From: Polynucleobacter sp. AP-Titi-500A-B4
GTDB lineage: Bacteria > Pseudomonadota > Gammaproteobacteria > Burkholderiales > Burkholderiaceae
DNA: 64,000 nucleotides
Direction of reading: 5' to 3'
Assembly: GCF_018688095.1 (NCBI RefSeq)
Contig: NZ_CP061311.1
Coordinates: forward strand, 186,001-250,000
Shown here: positions 19,783 to 29,623 of the stretch, in pieces
Position numbering within the stretch: position 1 is the stretch's first letter
Layout of the letters: every line of letters begins with the position of its first letter
The notes under the pieces: model-generated
What the model was told of the DNA's origin: nothing
Database searches by the model: none
What the model saw: only the letters and a program-made list of their open reading frames with translations
Position numbers and translations under genes: made by a program

Positions 19783-21315
19783 TTATTGAGGGTAAAGAAT
19801 GCGCACTCGATATCCCGCAGCGTTTGGTGGCAGAGTAATCGGTAGTTCGGCTTGAATTATTTCTCCAGCAGGAGCGCCAAACTTAGAAAAATCGGGGTGA
19901 GATTCTTGCCAGGATTGTGGAAGCCATTCTTTTGGAGCTAATTCAATCGATTTCAACTCAGATTCTTCTGCATCGGTCAGAGAAATTTCTAAATTTGGTA
20001 ACAAAATTGGAATTGCGAGTCGATTTTGTATTTCAACTTGCAATATCGATTGATTTGCGGGCTTTTTAAGGCCCTCGCGCGCGTTTTCAGGAGATAGTGT
20101 GGCTGAAGTTATTTTCCAGGCTGCAAAATCGCTCACAGGGCGATTAAAGCATCCTAGTGCGCTACATAATTTTTCATCGATGCGTTGCAAAAGCGAAAAT
20201 GCAGCAACTGAAAATGAATTTGATGTTCCATCAATCCGTGGTGCTAATGCTGGTAACAAAGCATTTCTGGATAAATGCTCTCCAAAAACGAGGAGCAGCA
20301 TAAAAAAGCAAGTTAAGAGAACGGGTTTAAGACTTTTTTTTTGAGCGGGTGCAGCAAACTCAGCGGATGAAGTGCTTTGCTTGTCATTCTCTAGGACGCC
20401 ATGCAGGCAGACCCAGCCTTCACTTTCTTTCCAAACGGATAGCTTGAGCCATTGACTGTAGGTGGCAATCACTTCATCGGCTTGTCTTGCAAGCACTCCA
20501 GACAAAACAATTTGACTGCCCGGGCGCATTTTATTGACCAATGCTGGTGCAAGCACTTGCAGTGGATTGGCCAAAATATTAGCCATCACGATGTCGTATT
20601 TGCTTTCAGCAGCAAGTTCTAGTGCGCCTTCAGTTGGCAGAACAAAGCGAATGGTGGTGGTGTTGATTTCCGCATTGCTACGTGCTGCCATCATTGCTTG
20701 GGGATCAATGTCAGTTCCGACAACAGGATTACATCCCAGTTTTGCAGCAGCAATTGCCAAAATACCGGATCCACATCCGTAATCGAGCAGACTTTGGTTT
20801 TTTAAATCAGTATGTTCTTCAAGCCAAAGCAAGCAAAGGTGTGTTGTTGGATGACTGCCTGTACCAAATGCAAGACCCGGATCGACTGCTAGGCAAATTG
20901 CGTTAGGATCAGTTGGTGCCTCATGCCATGAGGGCACCACCCAAATTCGCTTACCAATTTGAATGGGTGCGAATTGACTTTGTGTCAGCCTCACCCAATC
21001 TTGTTCTTCAACCGTTTTTTCTTGCGGCGGCGCTAATTTAAAGCCTGCTTCTTTTAGGGACGCTAGTAGCTCAGGAATAAATTCTGCGCTATCTGAATCA
21101 TCGATATCAGGATTAAACAGTGCTGTAACGGCAGATCGATCCCAGGCCTGAACTTCAGGAGAAAGACCAGGCTCGCCGTAAAGTGGGTTCTCATCGTAAC
21201 CACCGGCAGAATCATCTTCTACAGTGACAGAGAGTGCGCCCAGCTCGAGCAAGGCATCGCCTAAAGGCTCTGCTGTTTCAGCAGCTACCGTGAATATCAG
21301 TTCACGATAAGACAT
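19783..21315 (-). CDS. prmA: Ribosomal protein L11 methyltransferase PrmA fused to a DUF3426-like membrane domain
   Basis: Residues 1-310 are PrmA, which trimethylates ribosomal protein L11 using S-adenosylmethionine. The substrate-recognition N-domain is followed by a methyltransferase core with DPGLAFGTGSHPTT (145-158), LLDYGCGSG (176-184) and NILANPL (246-252). PrmA normally ends here (E. coli 293 residues). In this gene the frame continues through a 20-residue linker into a membrane helix (about 331-346) and a domain (to 510) resembling DUF3426. In related bacteria DUF3426 belongs to a separate zinc-ribbon protein encoded next to prmA. The zinc ribbon is absent, which suggests a deletion that joined the two genes. 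The methyltransferase would become membrane-tethered. Confidence 0.88.
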   Translation of the reverse strand: MSYRELIFTVAAETAEPLGDALLELGALSVTVEDDSAGGYDENPLYGEPGLSPEVQAWDRSAVTALFNPDIDDSDSAEFIPELLASLKEAGFKLAPPQEKTVEEQDWVRLTQSQFAPIQIGKRIWVVPSWHEAPTDPNAICLAVDPGLAFGTGSHPTTHLCLLWLEEHTDLKNQSLLDYGCGSGILAIAAAKLGCNPVVGTDIDPQAMMAARSNAEINTTTIRFVLPTEGALELAAESKYDIVMANILANPLQVLAPALVNKMRPGSQIVLSGVLARQADEVIATYSQWLKLSVWKESEGWVCLHGVLENDKQSTSSAEFAAPAQKKSLKPVLLTCFFMLLLVFGEHLSRNALLPALAPRIDGTSNSFSVAAFSLLQRIDEKLCSALGCFNRPVSDFAAWKITSATLSPENAREGLKKPANQSILQVEIQNRLAIPILLPNLEISLTDAEESELKSIELAPKEWLPQSWQESHPDFSKFGAPAGEIIQAELPITLPPNAAGYRVRILYPQ

Positions 21316-21341
21316 GGGGCACTCGCATTAACTGGGGGTTA

Positions 21342-22706
21342 TTAGGATTTACCGCGACTTGCAGCTTGCTCTTCTAAGCGATGCTCCAAGTAGTGAATGC
21401 TGGTGCCGCCTTCCATGAAGTTGGGATCAAGCATGAGTTCGCGGTGCAGAGGCACATTGGTAGTAATGCCATCGATCACCATCTCAGATAGGGCAATTTG
21501 CATGCGGCGGATCGCTTGTTCGCGAGTGTTGCCATATGAGATCAGCTTACCAATCATGGAATCGTAATTTGAGGGTACGACATAGCCACTATAGGCATGT
21601 GAGTCAACACGAATACCAGGGCCACCAGGCATGTGGAATGAGCCAATTTTCCCTGGACTTGGCGTGAACTTAAACGGATCTTCTGCGTTCAGGCGACATT
21701 CAATCGCATGGCCACGGAAAACAATATCTTTTTGGCGATAAGACAACTTGAGACCTGCTGCAATCCGAATTTGTTCCTGAACAATATCTACACCTGTGAT
21801 CATTTCAGTAACGGGATGCTCAACTTGAACACGGGTATTCATCTCAATGAAGAAAAATTCGCCGTTTTCATAAAGAAATTCGAAGGTACCCGCCCCGCGA
21901 TAGCCGATCTTTCTGCAAGCTTCAGCACAACGCTCACCAATCTTAGCAATCAAGCGACGATCAATGCCAGGGGCTGGCGCCTCTTCAATGACTTTTTGGT
22001 GGCGACGTTGCATAGAACAATCACGCTCGCCCAACCAAATGGCGTTGCCATGGGTATCGGCCAGAATCTGAATCTCAACGTGGCGAGGCTTTTCTAAAAA
22101 CTTCTCCATATAGACTTCTGGATTACCAAAGGCTCGGCCCGCTTCCTCTCTTGTCATATTGACAGCATTGATGAGTGCAGCTTCGGTATGAACCACTCGC
22201 ATGCCGCGTCCACCACCACCACCAGCTGCCTTAATAATGACTGGGTAGCCCACTTTTTTAGCGGTAGCAATAATTTCTTTTGGATTGTCCGGCAATGCGC
22301 CTTCAGACCCAGGAACGCAAGGTACCCCTGCCTTGATCATGGCGCGTTTGGCAGAAACTTTGTCACCCATTAAACGAATCGAGGCTGCAGTAGGGCCAAT
22401 GAAAGCAAAACCAGATTTCTCTACACGCTCTGCAAAGTCAGCGTTCTCAGAGAGAAAACCATATCCAGGATGAATAGCTTCAGCATCAGTCACCTCAGCC
22501 GCAGAAATAATTGCTGGCATATTGAGATAGCTAAGCGGTGAAGGTGCTGGGCCAATACAGACGGCCTCATCAGCAAGCTTCACATACTTTGCCTCCTTAT
22601 CTGCAGTGGAATAGACCACCACAGTTTTAATTCCCAACTCGCGGCATGCGCGTTGGATACGGAGAGCAATTTCTCCCCGATTGGCGATCAGAATCTTATC
22701 GAACAT
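21342..22706 (-). CDS. accC: Acetyl-CoA carboxylase, biotin carboxylase subunit
   Basis: AccC carboxylates the biotin on AccB with bicarbonate and ATP, the first half of malonyl-CoA formation. The ATP-grasp core shows the glycine-rich loop [11 protein letters not shown] (near 159-169), the metal-binding [13 protein letters not shown] segment near 287-299, and the C-terminal biotin carboxylase domain. The start [16 protein letters not shown] is canonical and the length, 454, is near the usual 449. It follows accB by 47 bases. Confidence 0.96.
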   Translation of the reverse strand: MFDKILIANRGEIALRIQRACRELGIKTVVVYSTADKEAKYVKLADEAVCIGPAPSPLSYLNMPAIISAAEVTDAEAIHPGYGFLSENADFAERVEKSGFAFIGPTAASIRLMGDKVSAKRAMIKAGVPCVPGSEGALPDNPKEIIATAKKVGYPVIIKAAGGGGGRGMRVVHTEAALINAVNMTREEAGRAFGNPEVYMEKFLEKPRHVEIQILADTHGNAIWLGERDCSMQRRHQKVIEEAPAPGIDRRLIAKIGERCAEACRKIGYRGAGTFEFLYENGEFFFIEMNTRVQVEHPVTEMITGVDIVQEQIRIAAGLKLSYRQKDIVFRGHAIECRLNAEDPFKFTPSPGKIGSFHMPGGPGIRVDSHAYSGYVVPSNYDSMIGKLISYGNTREQAIRRMQIALSEMVIDGITTNVPLHRELMLDPNFMEGGTSIHYLEHRLEEQAASRGKS

Positions 22707-22753
22707 GTCGGCTCTGAGTTAGGTAAAAAGGATTGGAAGAAAAAACGAAGAAA

Positions 22754-23221
22754 TTAGGCAATGACAAACAAGGGCTGATCAAACTCAACACCTTGACCGT
22801 TTTCACACAAAATTTCTTTGATGACGCCGGCTTGTTCTGATTCGATTTCATTGAGCAGTTTCATAGCCTCAATGATGCAAAGGGTTTGGCCAACTTTTAC
22901 AGTGTCGCCTACGTTTACAAAATTTGGAGACTCTGGATTTGGCGCGCGGTAGAAAGTGCCAACCATTGGTGAGCGCGCAATAAAGCCGGTTTCTTCTGCA
23001 GGCGCTTCGGCAGCTGGTGCTGCAGTTGGGGCTGGGGTAGCGGCAGGAGTCGCATGCATCGCTTGCGCTGGAGCAGGATTTGTATAAACCATTTGACCTG
23101 CAGGAGCTGGAGAGCCGGCATTCACGATCCGAACACGATCTTCACCTTCATTTACCTCTAATTCAGAAATGCCTGATTCAGAAACGAGATCGATCAAAGT
23201 TTTGAGTTTTCTTAGATCCAT
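22754..23221 (-). CDS. accB: Biotin carboxyl carrier protein of acetyl-CoA carboxylase
   Basis: AccB carries biotin between the carboxylase and transferase parts of acetyl-CoA carboxylase. The C-terminal biotinyl domain contains EAMKL with the biotinylated lysine at 121. The middle (about 40-78) is an Ala/Pro linker, and the N-terminus [17 protein letters not shown] is typical. Length is 155. It lies between aroQ (36 bases upstream) and accC, the usual order in Beta- and Gammaproteobacteria. Confidence 0.96.
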   Translation of the reverse strand: MDLRKLKTLIDLVSESGISELEVNEGEDRVRIVNAGSPAPAGQMVYTNPAPAQAMHATPAATPAPTAAPAAEAPAEETGFIARSPMVGTFYRAPNPESPNFVNVGDTVKVGQTLCIIEAMKLLNEIESEQAGVIKEILCENGQGVEFDQPLFVIA

Positions 23222-23257
23222 ATGAGTACGCCCTCTCTTGAAATTCTTTAAATATGC

Positions 23258-23707
23258 TTATTTTTGTAAACGGTCGATTGCTGCTTGAAGCGCTAATTCG
23301 TAGCCAATTGCGCCAAGGCCACAAATCACTCCAGTAGCAATATCAGATAGATAAGAGTGCTTGCGGAACTCTTCTCTTTGGTGAATATTGGATAAATGCA
23401 CTTCAGTGAATGGAATGGCAACCCCGGCTAAAACATCGCGGAGCGCAACACTGGTATGGGTAAACGCGCCTGGATTGATGATGATGAAATCCACCTCATC
23501 CTGTTTTGCCTTTTGAATGCGGTCAATTAACTCGCCTTCGTGGTTGCTTTGATAGGCACTTAAGTCAACTGACTGGGCTTTTGCAAGGTCGCCCAGCTTT
23601 TGATGTATATCTTCTAGGGTAGTTTTTCCGTAAACCTCAGGTTCACGGGTGCCCAATAGATTGAGATTAGGGCCTTGAATGACGAGAATTGAAGCTTTTT
23701 TAGACAT
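23258..23707 (-). CDS. aroQ: 3-dehydroquinate dehydratase, type II
   Basis: This enzyme forms 3-dehydroshikimate in the shikimate pathway; the next enzyme, aroE, is at 29624. Type II marks are [15 protein letters not shown] near residues 14-28 (with the active tyrosine), [18 protein letters not shown] and [14 protein letters not shown]. Length 149 is typical for the dodecameric type II enzyme. It is the first gene of the aroQ-accB-accC-prmA-pfkB operon, so the promoter should be in the 251-base gap upstream. Confidence 0.95.
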   Translation of the reverse strand: MSKKASILVIQGPNLNLLGTREPEVYGKTTLEDIHQKLGDLAKAQSVDLSAYQSNHEGELIDRIQKAKQDEVDFIIINPGAFTHTSVALRDVLAGVAIPFTEVHLSNIHQREEFRKHSYLSDIATGVICGLGAIGYELALQAAIDRLQK

Positions 23708-23958
23708 AGATCCCTGTTTTTAAAGGCAGTTAGGTGTCAATTGTTTAATTTGGCTTTTAGCCACCCATACACAACTTCATGCTTCACCTGCTATGGGTGG
23801 GAGTATACCTTCACAAGGGGTGAAAAGGTCCAAAATAGGGCTTGGTAAAACGAAATTTCATCATATTTAGGTGTAAATCAGGAAAATTATTGGCCTAAAT
23901 GCTGAATTATTGAGCAGTCTTTTAATAGATATTATTGGTTAATTGCTGTCAAAGGTAA
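23708..23958 (-). other. Upstream region of the aroQ-acc operon with an inverted repeat
   Basis: This 251-base AT-rich gap follows tlpA and precedes aroQ on the minus strand. It contains a perfect 9-bp inverted repeat, CCACCCATA (23761-23769) and TATGGGTGG (23792-23800), with a 22-base loop, about 54-93 bases before the aroQ start. It may be a leader stem or an operator. No gene is seen. Confidence 0.5.
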
Positions 23959-24486
23959 TTATATAGCCCCGTTAATTGCCTTTCTGAGCTCTTCTTCGCT
24001 TATCTTTCCTAATTTCGTATAAATGGCTTTGCCCTTTTGATTGATGATGACCGTATAGGGTAGGGCGCCCTGGGTGTTGCCCATTTGCTTGGAGAGATTG
24101 CTGCCCTCTAATCCACCAATCACAATAGGATATGAAACGGGGGTCATTTCAAGAAATTGGCGTATGTTAGATGGTGAATCAATGCCGATGCCAACAATTA
24201 ATACATTTTTAGAGGCATATTCCTGCGCAATTTTGTCTAAAGCAGGCATTTCTTCGACGCAAGGAGGGCACCAGGAGGCCCAAAAGTTCACAACTAGAAC
24301 TTTTTGACGCCAATTTTCAGAATTTGCCGATTTTCCATCCGGTGTTTGCCAGGGGTTAGCAAAAAAAGCTTTGATGGAAGGATCGCTAGCTAAGCCCGTT
24401 TGAGAAATCCATTGCGAAGAAAAGACTCCAGCAAGGAGCGCCAAAAGACTAATTCCGCCAATCATGATCCACTGTCTTCGGTTCAC
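23959..24486 (-). CDS. TlpA-like thiol:disulfide oxidoreductase
   Basis: This is a membrane-anchored periplasmic thioredoxin-fold protein. One hydrophobic helix (about residues 7-26) acts as an uncleaved anchor or signal. The active site is WCPPC, with cysteines at 73 and 76, and the cis-proline loop is seen in ALPYTVIINQKG. TlpA/ResA-type proteins reduce disulfides, for instance in cytochrome c or copper-centre maturation; the exact partner is not shown. Length is 175. It is divergent from mpl with only 26 bases between the starts. Confidence 0.85.
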   Translation of the reverse strand: MNRRQWIMIGGISLLALLAGVFSSQWISQTGLASDPSIKAFFANPWQTPDGKSANSENWRQKVLVVNFWASWCPPCVEEMPALDKIAQEYASKNVLIVGIGIDSPSNIRQFLEMTPVSYPIVIGGLEGSNLSKQMGNTQGALPYTVIINQKGKAIYTKLGKISEEELRKAINGAI

Positions 24487-24512
24487 TGCAACTCCTTCGC
24501 TAAAATTCGCTA

Positions 24513-25910
24513 ATGCATATACATATCTTGGGCATTTGCGGTACTTTCATGGGCGGCATTGCCGCAATCGCTCGGCAAGCCGGACATCGTGTAACGGGTT
24601 GTGATGCCAACGTGTATCCACCAATGAGCACCCAGCTTGAAGCTCAGGGTATCGAGCTTATTGAAGGATTCTCACCAGACCAATTATTGCAGTTTGAGAC
24701 CATGCCTGACTTATTTGTGATTGGCAATGTGGTTTCTCGCGGCAATCCTTTGATGGAGGCTATTCTGAATCAAGGCCTACCCTATATCTCTGGTCCTCAA
24801 TGGCTGGGAGAGCAAGTTTTATACGGCCGACATGTATTAGCAGTCGCCGGTACGCATGGTAAGACAACCACTTCAGCCATGCTCACTTGGATTTTAGAAT
24901 TTAATGGATACAAGCCAGGATATTTAATTGGCGGAGTGCCACTAAATTTCACGGTATCGGCCCGCTTGGGTGAGAGTCAATACTTTGTGATCGAGGCCGA
25001 TGAATACGACACTGCTTTTTTTGATAAGCGCAGTAAGTTTGTTCACTACAGGCCACGTACTGCTTTATTAAATAATTTGGAATTTGATCACGCTGATATT
25101 TTTGCTGATCTTGCTGCGATCGAAACGCAATTTCACCATTTAGTACGTACTGTTCCTGGCGATGGCTTATTGGTAGTCAATGGCCAAGAGCCAGCGCTTG
25201 AGCGGGTTGTCACCCGTGGGGCCTGGGCTCCAGTGGAGCGCTTCGGACAGGATGCGAAGAACGAGTGGTCTTTAATATCACAAGAAAACGATAGTTTTAT
25301 TGTGTGCAAGTCAGGTAAAGAAGTGGCGACTGTGAAATGGGCGCCTGATTCTGGTGTGATGGGTACTCATAACCAACTGAATGCTTTGGCCGCTATTGCA
25401 TCTGCAAATCACATTGGTATTTCACCAGCAGATTCTGCGCGTGCTTTAGCTGAATTTAAAAATGTGAAACGCCGCTTAGAAACGATCGGCGTTGCGAACG
25501 ACATTACGGTATACGACGACTTTGCCCATCATCCAACTGCGATTACAACGACGGTTGATGGCTTGCGTCGCCGAGTTGGCAAGGCTCGCATCTTGGCGGT
25601 ACTGGAGCCTCGCTCAAATACGATGAAACTAGGGGTAATGAAGGCACAACTTCCGGATAGTCTGCAGCAGGCTGACAAGGTCTTTGCTTACGGCGCCAAC
25701 AGCGGTAAGGAATCTTTAGGTTGGGATTTGACTGAAGTCTTAGCTCCACTCAATACAAAAGCAATTGGGAAAGCCCATGCCTTTGATGACTTAGGTGCAT
25801 TAGTCAGCGCCGTTGCCAAAGAGGCTAAACCAGGCGATCACATTTTGGTGATGAGTAACGGTGGCTTTGGCGGTGTGCATCAAAAAATACTTAATGCAGT
25901 ATCTGTTTGA
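24513..25910 (+). CDS. mpl: UDP-N-acetylmuramate:L-Ala-gamma-D-Glu-meso-DAP ligase
   Basis: Mpl reattaches the recycled tripeptide to UDP-N-acetylmuramate, bypassing three Mur steps of peptidoglycan synthesis. The N-terminal glycine-rich ILGICGTFMGG replaces the MurC motif, the Mur-ligase P-loop GTHGKTTTS lies near 113-121, and FAHHPTAI and the C-terminal MSNGGFGGVH are Mpl-like. Length is 465. Together with the AmpD-type amidase at 12630 and mtgA it points to active cell-wall recycling. Confidence 0.93.
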   Translation: MHIHILGICGTFMGGIAAIARQAGHRVTGCDANVYPPMSTQLEAQGIELIEGFSPDQLLQFETMPDLFVIGNVVSRGNPLMEAILNQGLPYISGPQWLGEQVLYGRHVLAVAGTHGKTTTSAMLTWILEFNGYKPGYLIGGVPLNFTVSARLGESQYFVIEADEYDTAFFDKRSKFVHYRPRTALLNNLEFDHADIFADLAAIETQFHHLVRTVPGDGLLVVNGQEPALERVVTRGAWAPVERFGQDAKNEWSLISQENDSFIVCKSGKEVATVKWAPDSGVMGTHNQLNALAAIASANHIGISPADSARALAEFKNVKRRLETIGVANDITVYDDFAHHPTAITTTVDGLRRRVGKARILAVLEPRSNTMKLGVMKAQLPDSLQQADKVFAYGANSGKESLGWDLTEVLAPLNTKAIGKAHAFDDLGALVSAVAKEAKPGDHILVMSNGGFGGVHQKILNAVSV

Positions 25911-25963
25911 TGCGGCCTAATGTGCATCAATGCAACTGAATGAATTAACACTGAAAGCAAAAC

Positions 25964-26698
25964 ATGGGTAATCGATTAAAAGACAAAGTAGCAATCGTTA
26001 CTGGAGCGGCAAAAGGAATAGGTTTTGCAACCGCACAGCGCTTTGCAGACGAGGGGGCAAAGGTTATTGTTGCCGATATCAATCTTGAGGCGGTCAAGGG
26101 TGCTGCAGCCCAAATTTCGAATGCTGAAGCGTATGTAATGAATGTGACAGATCGCGCTAGCATCCAAGCAGTTGTAGATCAGGTGATGCAGAAGCATGGT
26201 CGTATTGATATCTTGATTAATAACGCTGGCATCACGCAAGATGCGCGCTTGATCAAGATGACCGAGGCGCAATTTGATACCGTAATTGATGTCAACCTCA
26301 AAGGCGTATTCAACTGCACACAATTGGTAGTGCCGCATATGCTTGAAGCGGGTTCTGGCGCAATTGTGAATGCCTCTAGCGTGGTGGGTTTATATGGGAA
26401 TTTTGGACAAACCAATTATTCAGCGACCAAGTTCGGCGTGATTGGTTTTACTAAGACCTGGGCGCGAGAACTCGGCCCCAAAGGCATTCGGGTCAATGCG
26501 GTGTGCCCTGGTTTTATCGCGACTGAGATGGTCAAAGCGATGCCAGAAAATATTCTCCAAGACATTGAGCGTCGCAGTTGGTTAGGTCGCTTAGGCACCC
26601 CAGAAGAAATGGCTAATGTGTATTTATTTTTGGCTAGCGATGAAGCAAGCTACGTCAATGGAGTTGCATTAGAAGCTAGCGGCGGGATTTCCCTCTAA
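25964..26698 (+). CDS. FabG-like short-chain dehydrogenase/reductase (3-oxoacyl-ACP or acetoacetyl-CoA reductase type)
   Basis: This classical short-chain dehydrogenase has the cofactor motif TGAAKGIG (13-20), NNAG (86-89), the catalytic N111, S139, Y152 and K156, and the PG motif [10 protein letters not shown] near 180-189. Length 244 fits FabG. No other fatty-acid genes are adjacent, so it could be a second FabG or an acetoacetyl-CoA reductase. It lies 53 bases after mpl and 2 bases before the RNB ribonuclease gene, so those two are co-transcribed. Confidence 0.85.
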   Translation: MGNRLKDKVAIVTGAAKGIGFATAQRFADEGAKVIVADINLEAVKGAAAQISNAEAYVMNVTDRASIQAVVDQVMQKHGRIDILINNAGITQDARLIKMTEAQFDTVIDVNLKGVFNCTQLVVPHMLEAGSGAIVNASSVVGLYGNFGQTNYSATKFGVIGFTKTWARELGPKGIRVNAVCPGFIATEMVKAMPENILQDIERRSWLGRLGTPEEMANVYLFLASDEASYVNGVALEASGGISL

Positions 26699-26700
26699 GC

Positions 26701-28713
26701 ATGAATCTTTTATATGAAGAGGGTGGCGATATCAAAATCGCTACCGTACAGTCTGCAACAGGATCGGGTGATACCGAATCCTGGCAGGCAACCAGCTTGT
26801 CTGGCAAGAAGATAAAACTCAAAGCGAAAGAAGTTTGGTTGCGTTTTGAAAAGCCTGAAGCAAAGGCTGTGATGGATGAGGCGCTGGTTTTATCCAAAGA
26901 CATTGACTTGCAATTACTCTGGGATTGCGCCCCCGAAGAAGAGTTTGGTTTGATAGATGTTTCGCTTGAGTATTTTGGCGCTCAGGCAACCATTCCCCAG
27001 CAAGCGGCATTAGCTATTGCTTTGCAAGGCGCCCCAGTATTTTTTCGTCGCAAAGGAAGAGGGCGTTTTCAAAGAGCTCCACTTGAGCAGTTACAGGCAG
27101 GCTTAGCTGCGCTCGAGCGTAAGCAAAAAGAATTAGAGCAACAGTCAGTCTGGCAACAGGCATTAGTCGCAGGCACATTCCCAGAGACCCTGAAATCATC
27201 TGCTCAGCAATTACTGTTTTCCCCAGACAAAAATACTTCTGCCTATAAGGCCCTCATAGCCGCATGCACAGAAACAGGTGAATCCCCGGCGCAGTTGATG
27301 ATTCGTTGTGCTGCAATTGAATCTCCATTGGCCTATCACCAGGGAATGTTCTTGAAAGCCCATTTTCCAAATGGAGCCGCCCATAACCCCAATATCGGTG
27401 TTGATCAAGCTGCATATGCTGCAGCAATTGCTGAGCTACCCTTGGCGCAGGTGCAGGCATTCTCGATTGATGATGCTGGAACGACGGAGATTGATGATGC
27501 ACTCTCCGTCACTGAACTTGCAGGGAGTGGGCATCGTATTGGTATTCATATTGCGGCCCCGGGTTTAGCAATTACTAAAGATGACCCCTTGGACCAAGTG
27601 GCACGCAATCGGATGTCTACCGTTTATTTTCCAGGCGACAAAATTACGATGTTGCCCGATTCGGTAATTGAGCAATTTTCCTTAGATGAGGGTGCTCCTA
27701 GACCTGCACTATCGATCTATGTGGATGTTGACGCAGATGGGGTTGTGAACCGAGATACCTTACAAATGCGGGCAGAGATGGTGCCGATGACCGCCAATCT
27801 TCGTCTAGAGGATATTGAGCATTTAGTGAGCGATGAAAGTCTAGTAGATGAGGGTGCTAGCTACCCTTATCGAAAAGAGCTAGCCATATTGTGGCGAGCA
27901 GCAAAGCGCTTACATGCAGGGCGCCAAGAGAAACGAATTGCGAATGGTCTACGTGCTGAGCAGTTAGGTATGATTGATCCTAATGCTTTAGCAAGAGATT
28001 TTCATTTTCAGATTCAAGAAGCAGATGGAGTGCAGCGCGTAGACATTATTCCGCGTCAGCGTGGCTCTATTCTCGATACGATCGTAGCTGAATGGATGAT
28101 CTTTTGTAATAGCGCCTCCGGCCAATTGTTGGCCGATCATGGATTGCCAGGGTTATTTAGAACTCAGAAGGGTTGGGGACCACTACGTACTCGTATGCAG
28201 ACTACCCCTGGACCGCATGAGGGCCTGGGTTTGGATTACTACGCTTGGTGTACTTCTCCTTTGCGTCGTTACTCAGATCTGGTCAATCAATGGCAGTTAA
28301 TCGCATTAGCGAATCATGGCGTGACAGCAAAAATGGTGGCGCCATTCCCACCGCGAGATGCAACCTTAATGGGAATTGCGGCGGATTTTGAATCTTGCTA
28401 TCAAACGTATGGTGAGTTTCAGGATCGCTTAGAAAAGTATTGGTGCTTGCGCTGGATTGTGCAAGATGGAGATGCAAAGAATGTTTATGTCCGCCATTTA
28501 AAAGAGGGCATGTCCAGAGTAGAGCTTGTACCGCTTCACTTGCCTATTCCTGAGTTGGCAAGTCATCCGCGGATGACGCGGGCAGAAGTTGTTGTTGACG
28601 ATATAGATCTTTTGCAATTAAGCGCGGCCGTGAGAGTTCTCGAGATTGAAGCCAAGGCAGAGCCAGAGACTAAAGCCGCTGAAGAGGCTGAAGAAGATGC
28701 TAGCCCAGATTAA
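26701..28713 (+). CDS. RNB-domain ribonuclease (RNase II superfamily)
   Basis: This 670-residue protein carries an RNB exonuclease domain from about residue 250 onward, which degrades RNA 3' to 5'. The catalytic acidic cluster is IDDAGTTEIDDALS: compared with E. coli RNase II the first Asp and the DD pair are kept and the middle Asp is Glu. RRYSDLVNQWQL near 523-534 is the second family signature. Unlike RNase II/R no clear cold-shock domains are seen at the N-terminus, and the C-terminus ends in an acidic Glu/Ala tail. It starts 2 bases after the FabG-like gene and overlaps the TonB-like gene. Confidence 0.85.
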   Translation: MNLLYEEGGDIKIATVQSATGSGDTESWQATSLSGKKIKLKAKEVWLRFEKPEAKAVMDEALVLSKDIDLQLLWDCAPEEEFGLIDVSLEYFGAQATIPQQAALAIALQGAPVFFRRKGRGRFQRAPLEQLQAGLAALERKQKELEQQSVWQQALVAGTFPETLKSSAQQLLFSPDKNTSAYKALIAACTETGESPAQLMIRCAAIESPLAYHQGMFLKAHFPNGAAHNPNIGVDQAAYAAAIAELPLAQVQAFSIDDAGTTEIDDALSVTELAGSGHRIGIHIAAPGLAITKDDPLDQVARNRMSTVYFPGDKITMLPDSVIEQFSLDEGAPRPALSIYVDVDADGVVNRDTLQMRAEMVPMTANLRLEDIEHLVSDESLVDEGASYPYRKELAILWRAAKRLHAGRQEKRIANGLRAEQLGMIDPNALARDFHFQIQEADGVQRVDIIPRQRGSILDTIVAEWMIFCNSASGQLLADHGLPGLFRTQKGWGPLRTRMQTTPGPHEGLGLDYYAWCTSPLRRYSDLVNQWQLIALANHGVTAKMVAPFPPRDATLMGIAADFESCYQTYGEFQDRLEKYWCLRWIVQDGDAKNVYVRHLKEGMSRVELVPLHLPIPELASHPRMTRAEVVVDDIDLLQLSAAVRVLEIEAKAEPETKAAEEAEEDASPD

Positions 28714-29584
28714 GTCTGTACAGCTTCCTCGTTCGGAAAAATTCAACCGAGCATTGCTCTATCTTCAAGATGCTTGGCGTCGCCATCCTTTTCGATTGGC
28801 CCTGTGTGTCTCACTCATCATCCACGCACTCTTCTTGTCTTTTCGTTGGGGTATTGGTGAAATTCAGAATCGTCGCCTCAATACGCCATTGAGTGTGGTG
28901 TTGGTAAATGCCAGCAACAAGACGCCTCCTAAGCAAGCAAATAAATTGGCCCAAGCCGATTTGCAGGGCGGCGGTAAGTCTGAAAATCAAGATGCCACCG
29001 CTTTGCATCGAGCAAGACTGGGTACCGACGCACGTCTTGAGGTATTAGAAAAACAACAAAAACAAATGTTAGCCAAGTTAGATGAGCAACGCGCTAAATC
29101 TGGTGGTCGTAAAAGTGGCGATGAGCAAAAGATTACCCCGCAACTGAATTCTTTAGAGGCAGAGCTTGCTAAGCGTTTACAGGCAGATGGTCGCGAGCCT
29201 CGTCGTAAGGTGCTCACCGGGGCCAATACTAAGTCGGTTACCTTCGCGCACTATTTCGATGCTATGCGTCAAAAAATTGAGGCTTACGGCAGTACCTTTT
29301 TCCCGCGTGCTAATGGTAGGCCGCTATATGGCAGCTTAGTCATTGTGGTGAGTGTTGATTCTCAAGGCCGTATTACGAATAATGCTCAGGGTAAAGATGG
29401 GGTGTCTATAGGGCGTAGCTCTGGCAACCCTGAATTGGATCGACAAGCCTTAGCGATTGTTCGTGCCTCCGCCCCATTTGGCCCATTCCCTTCAGAAATG
29501 CGTAATCAAATTGATGTACTTGATTGGATCTCTACCTTTGATTTCACCCGAGATGGCAATGATCATCTAGAGTTGAGACATTAA
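28697..29584 (+). CDS. TonB-like energy-transducer family protein
   Basis: This looks like a TonB-type inner-membrane protein that reaches across the periplasm. From the ATG at 28697 the product has 295 residues: a basic N-terminus, one membrane segment near 33-50 (LALCVSLIIHALFLSF), a coiled, charged middle (about 110-165) and a C-terminal TonB-like domain with GSLVIVVSVDSQGRI and DRQALAIVRASAPFGPFP. An in-frame ATG at 28646 would lengthen it by 17 residues inside the ribonuclease gene; the later start is preferred because it gives a normal overlap of 17 bases. No exbB/exbD is present nearby. Confidence 0.75.
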   Translation: MLAQIKSVQLPRSEKFNRALLYLQDAWRRHPFRLALCVSLIIHALFLSFRWGIGEIQNRRLNTPLSVVLVNASNKTPPKQANKLAQADLQGGGKSENQDATALHRARLGTDARLEVLEKQQKQMLAKLDEQRAKSGGRKSGDEQKITPQLNSLEAELAKRLQADGREPRRKVLTGANTKSVTFAHYFDAMRQKIEAYGSTFFPRANGRPLYGSLVIVVSVDSQGRITNNAQGKDGVSIGRSSGNPELDRQALAIVRASAPFGPFPSEMRNQIDVLDWISTFDFTRDGNDHLELRH

Positions 29585-29623
29585 TGCGACATCCATTCTG
29601 ACAATTTCGCTTATTCTGTATCC

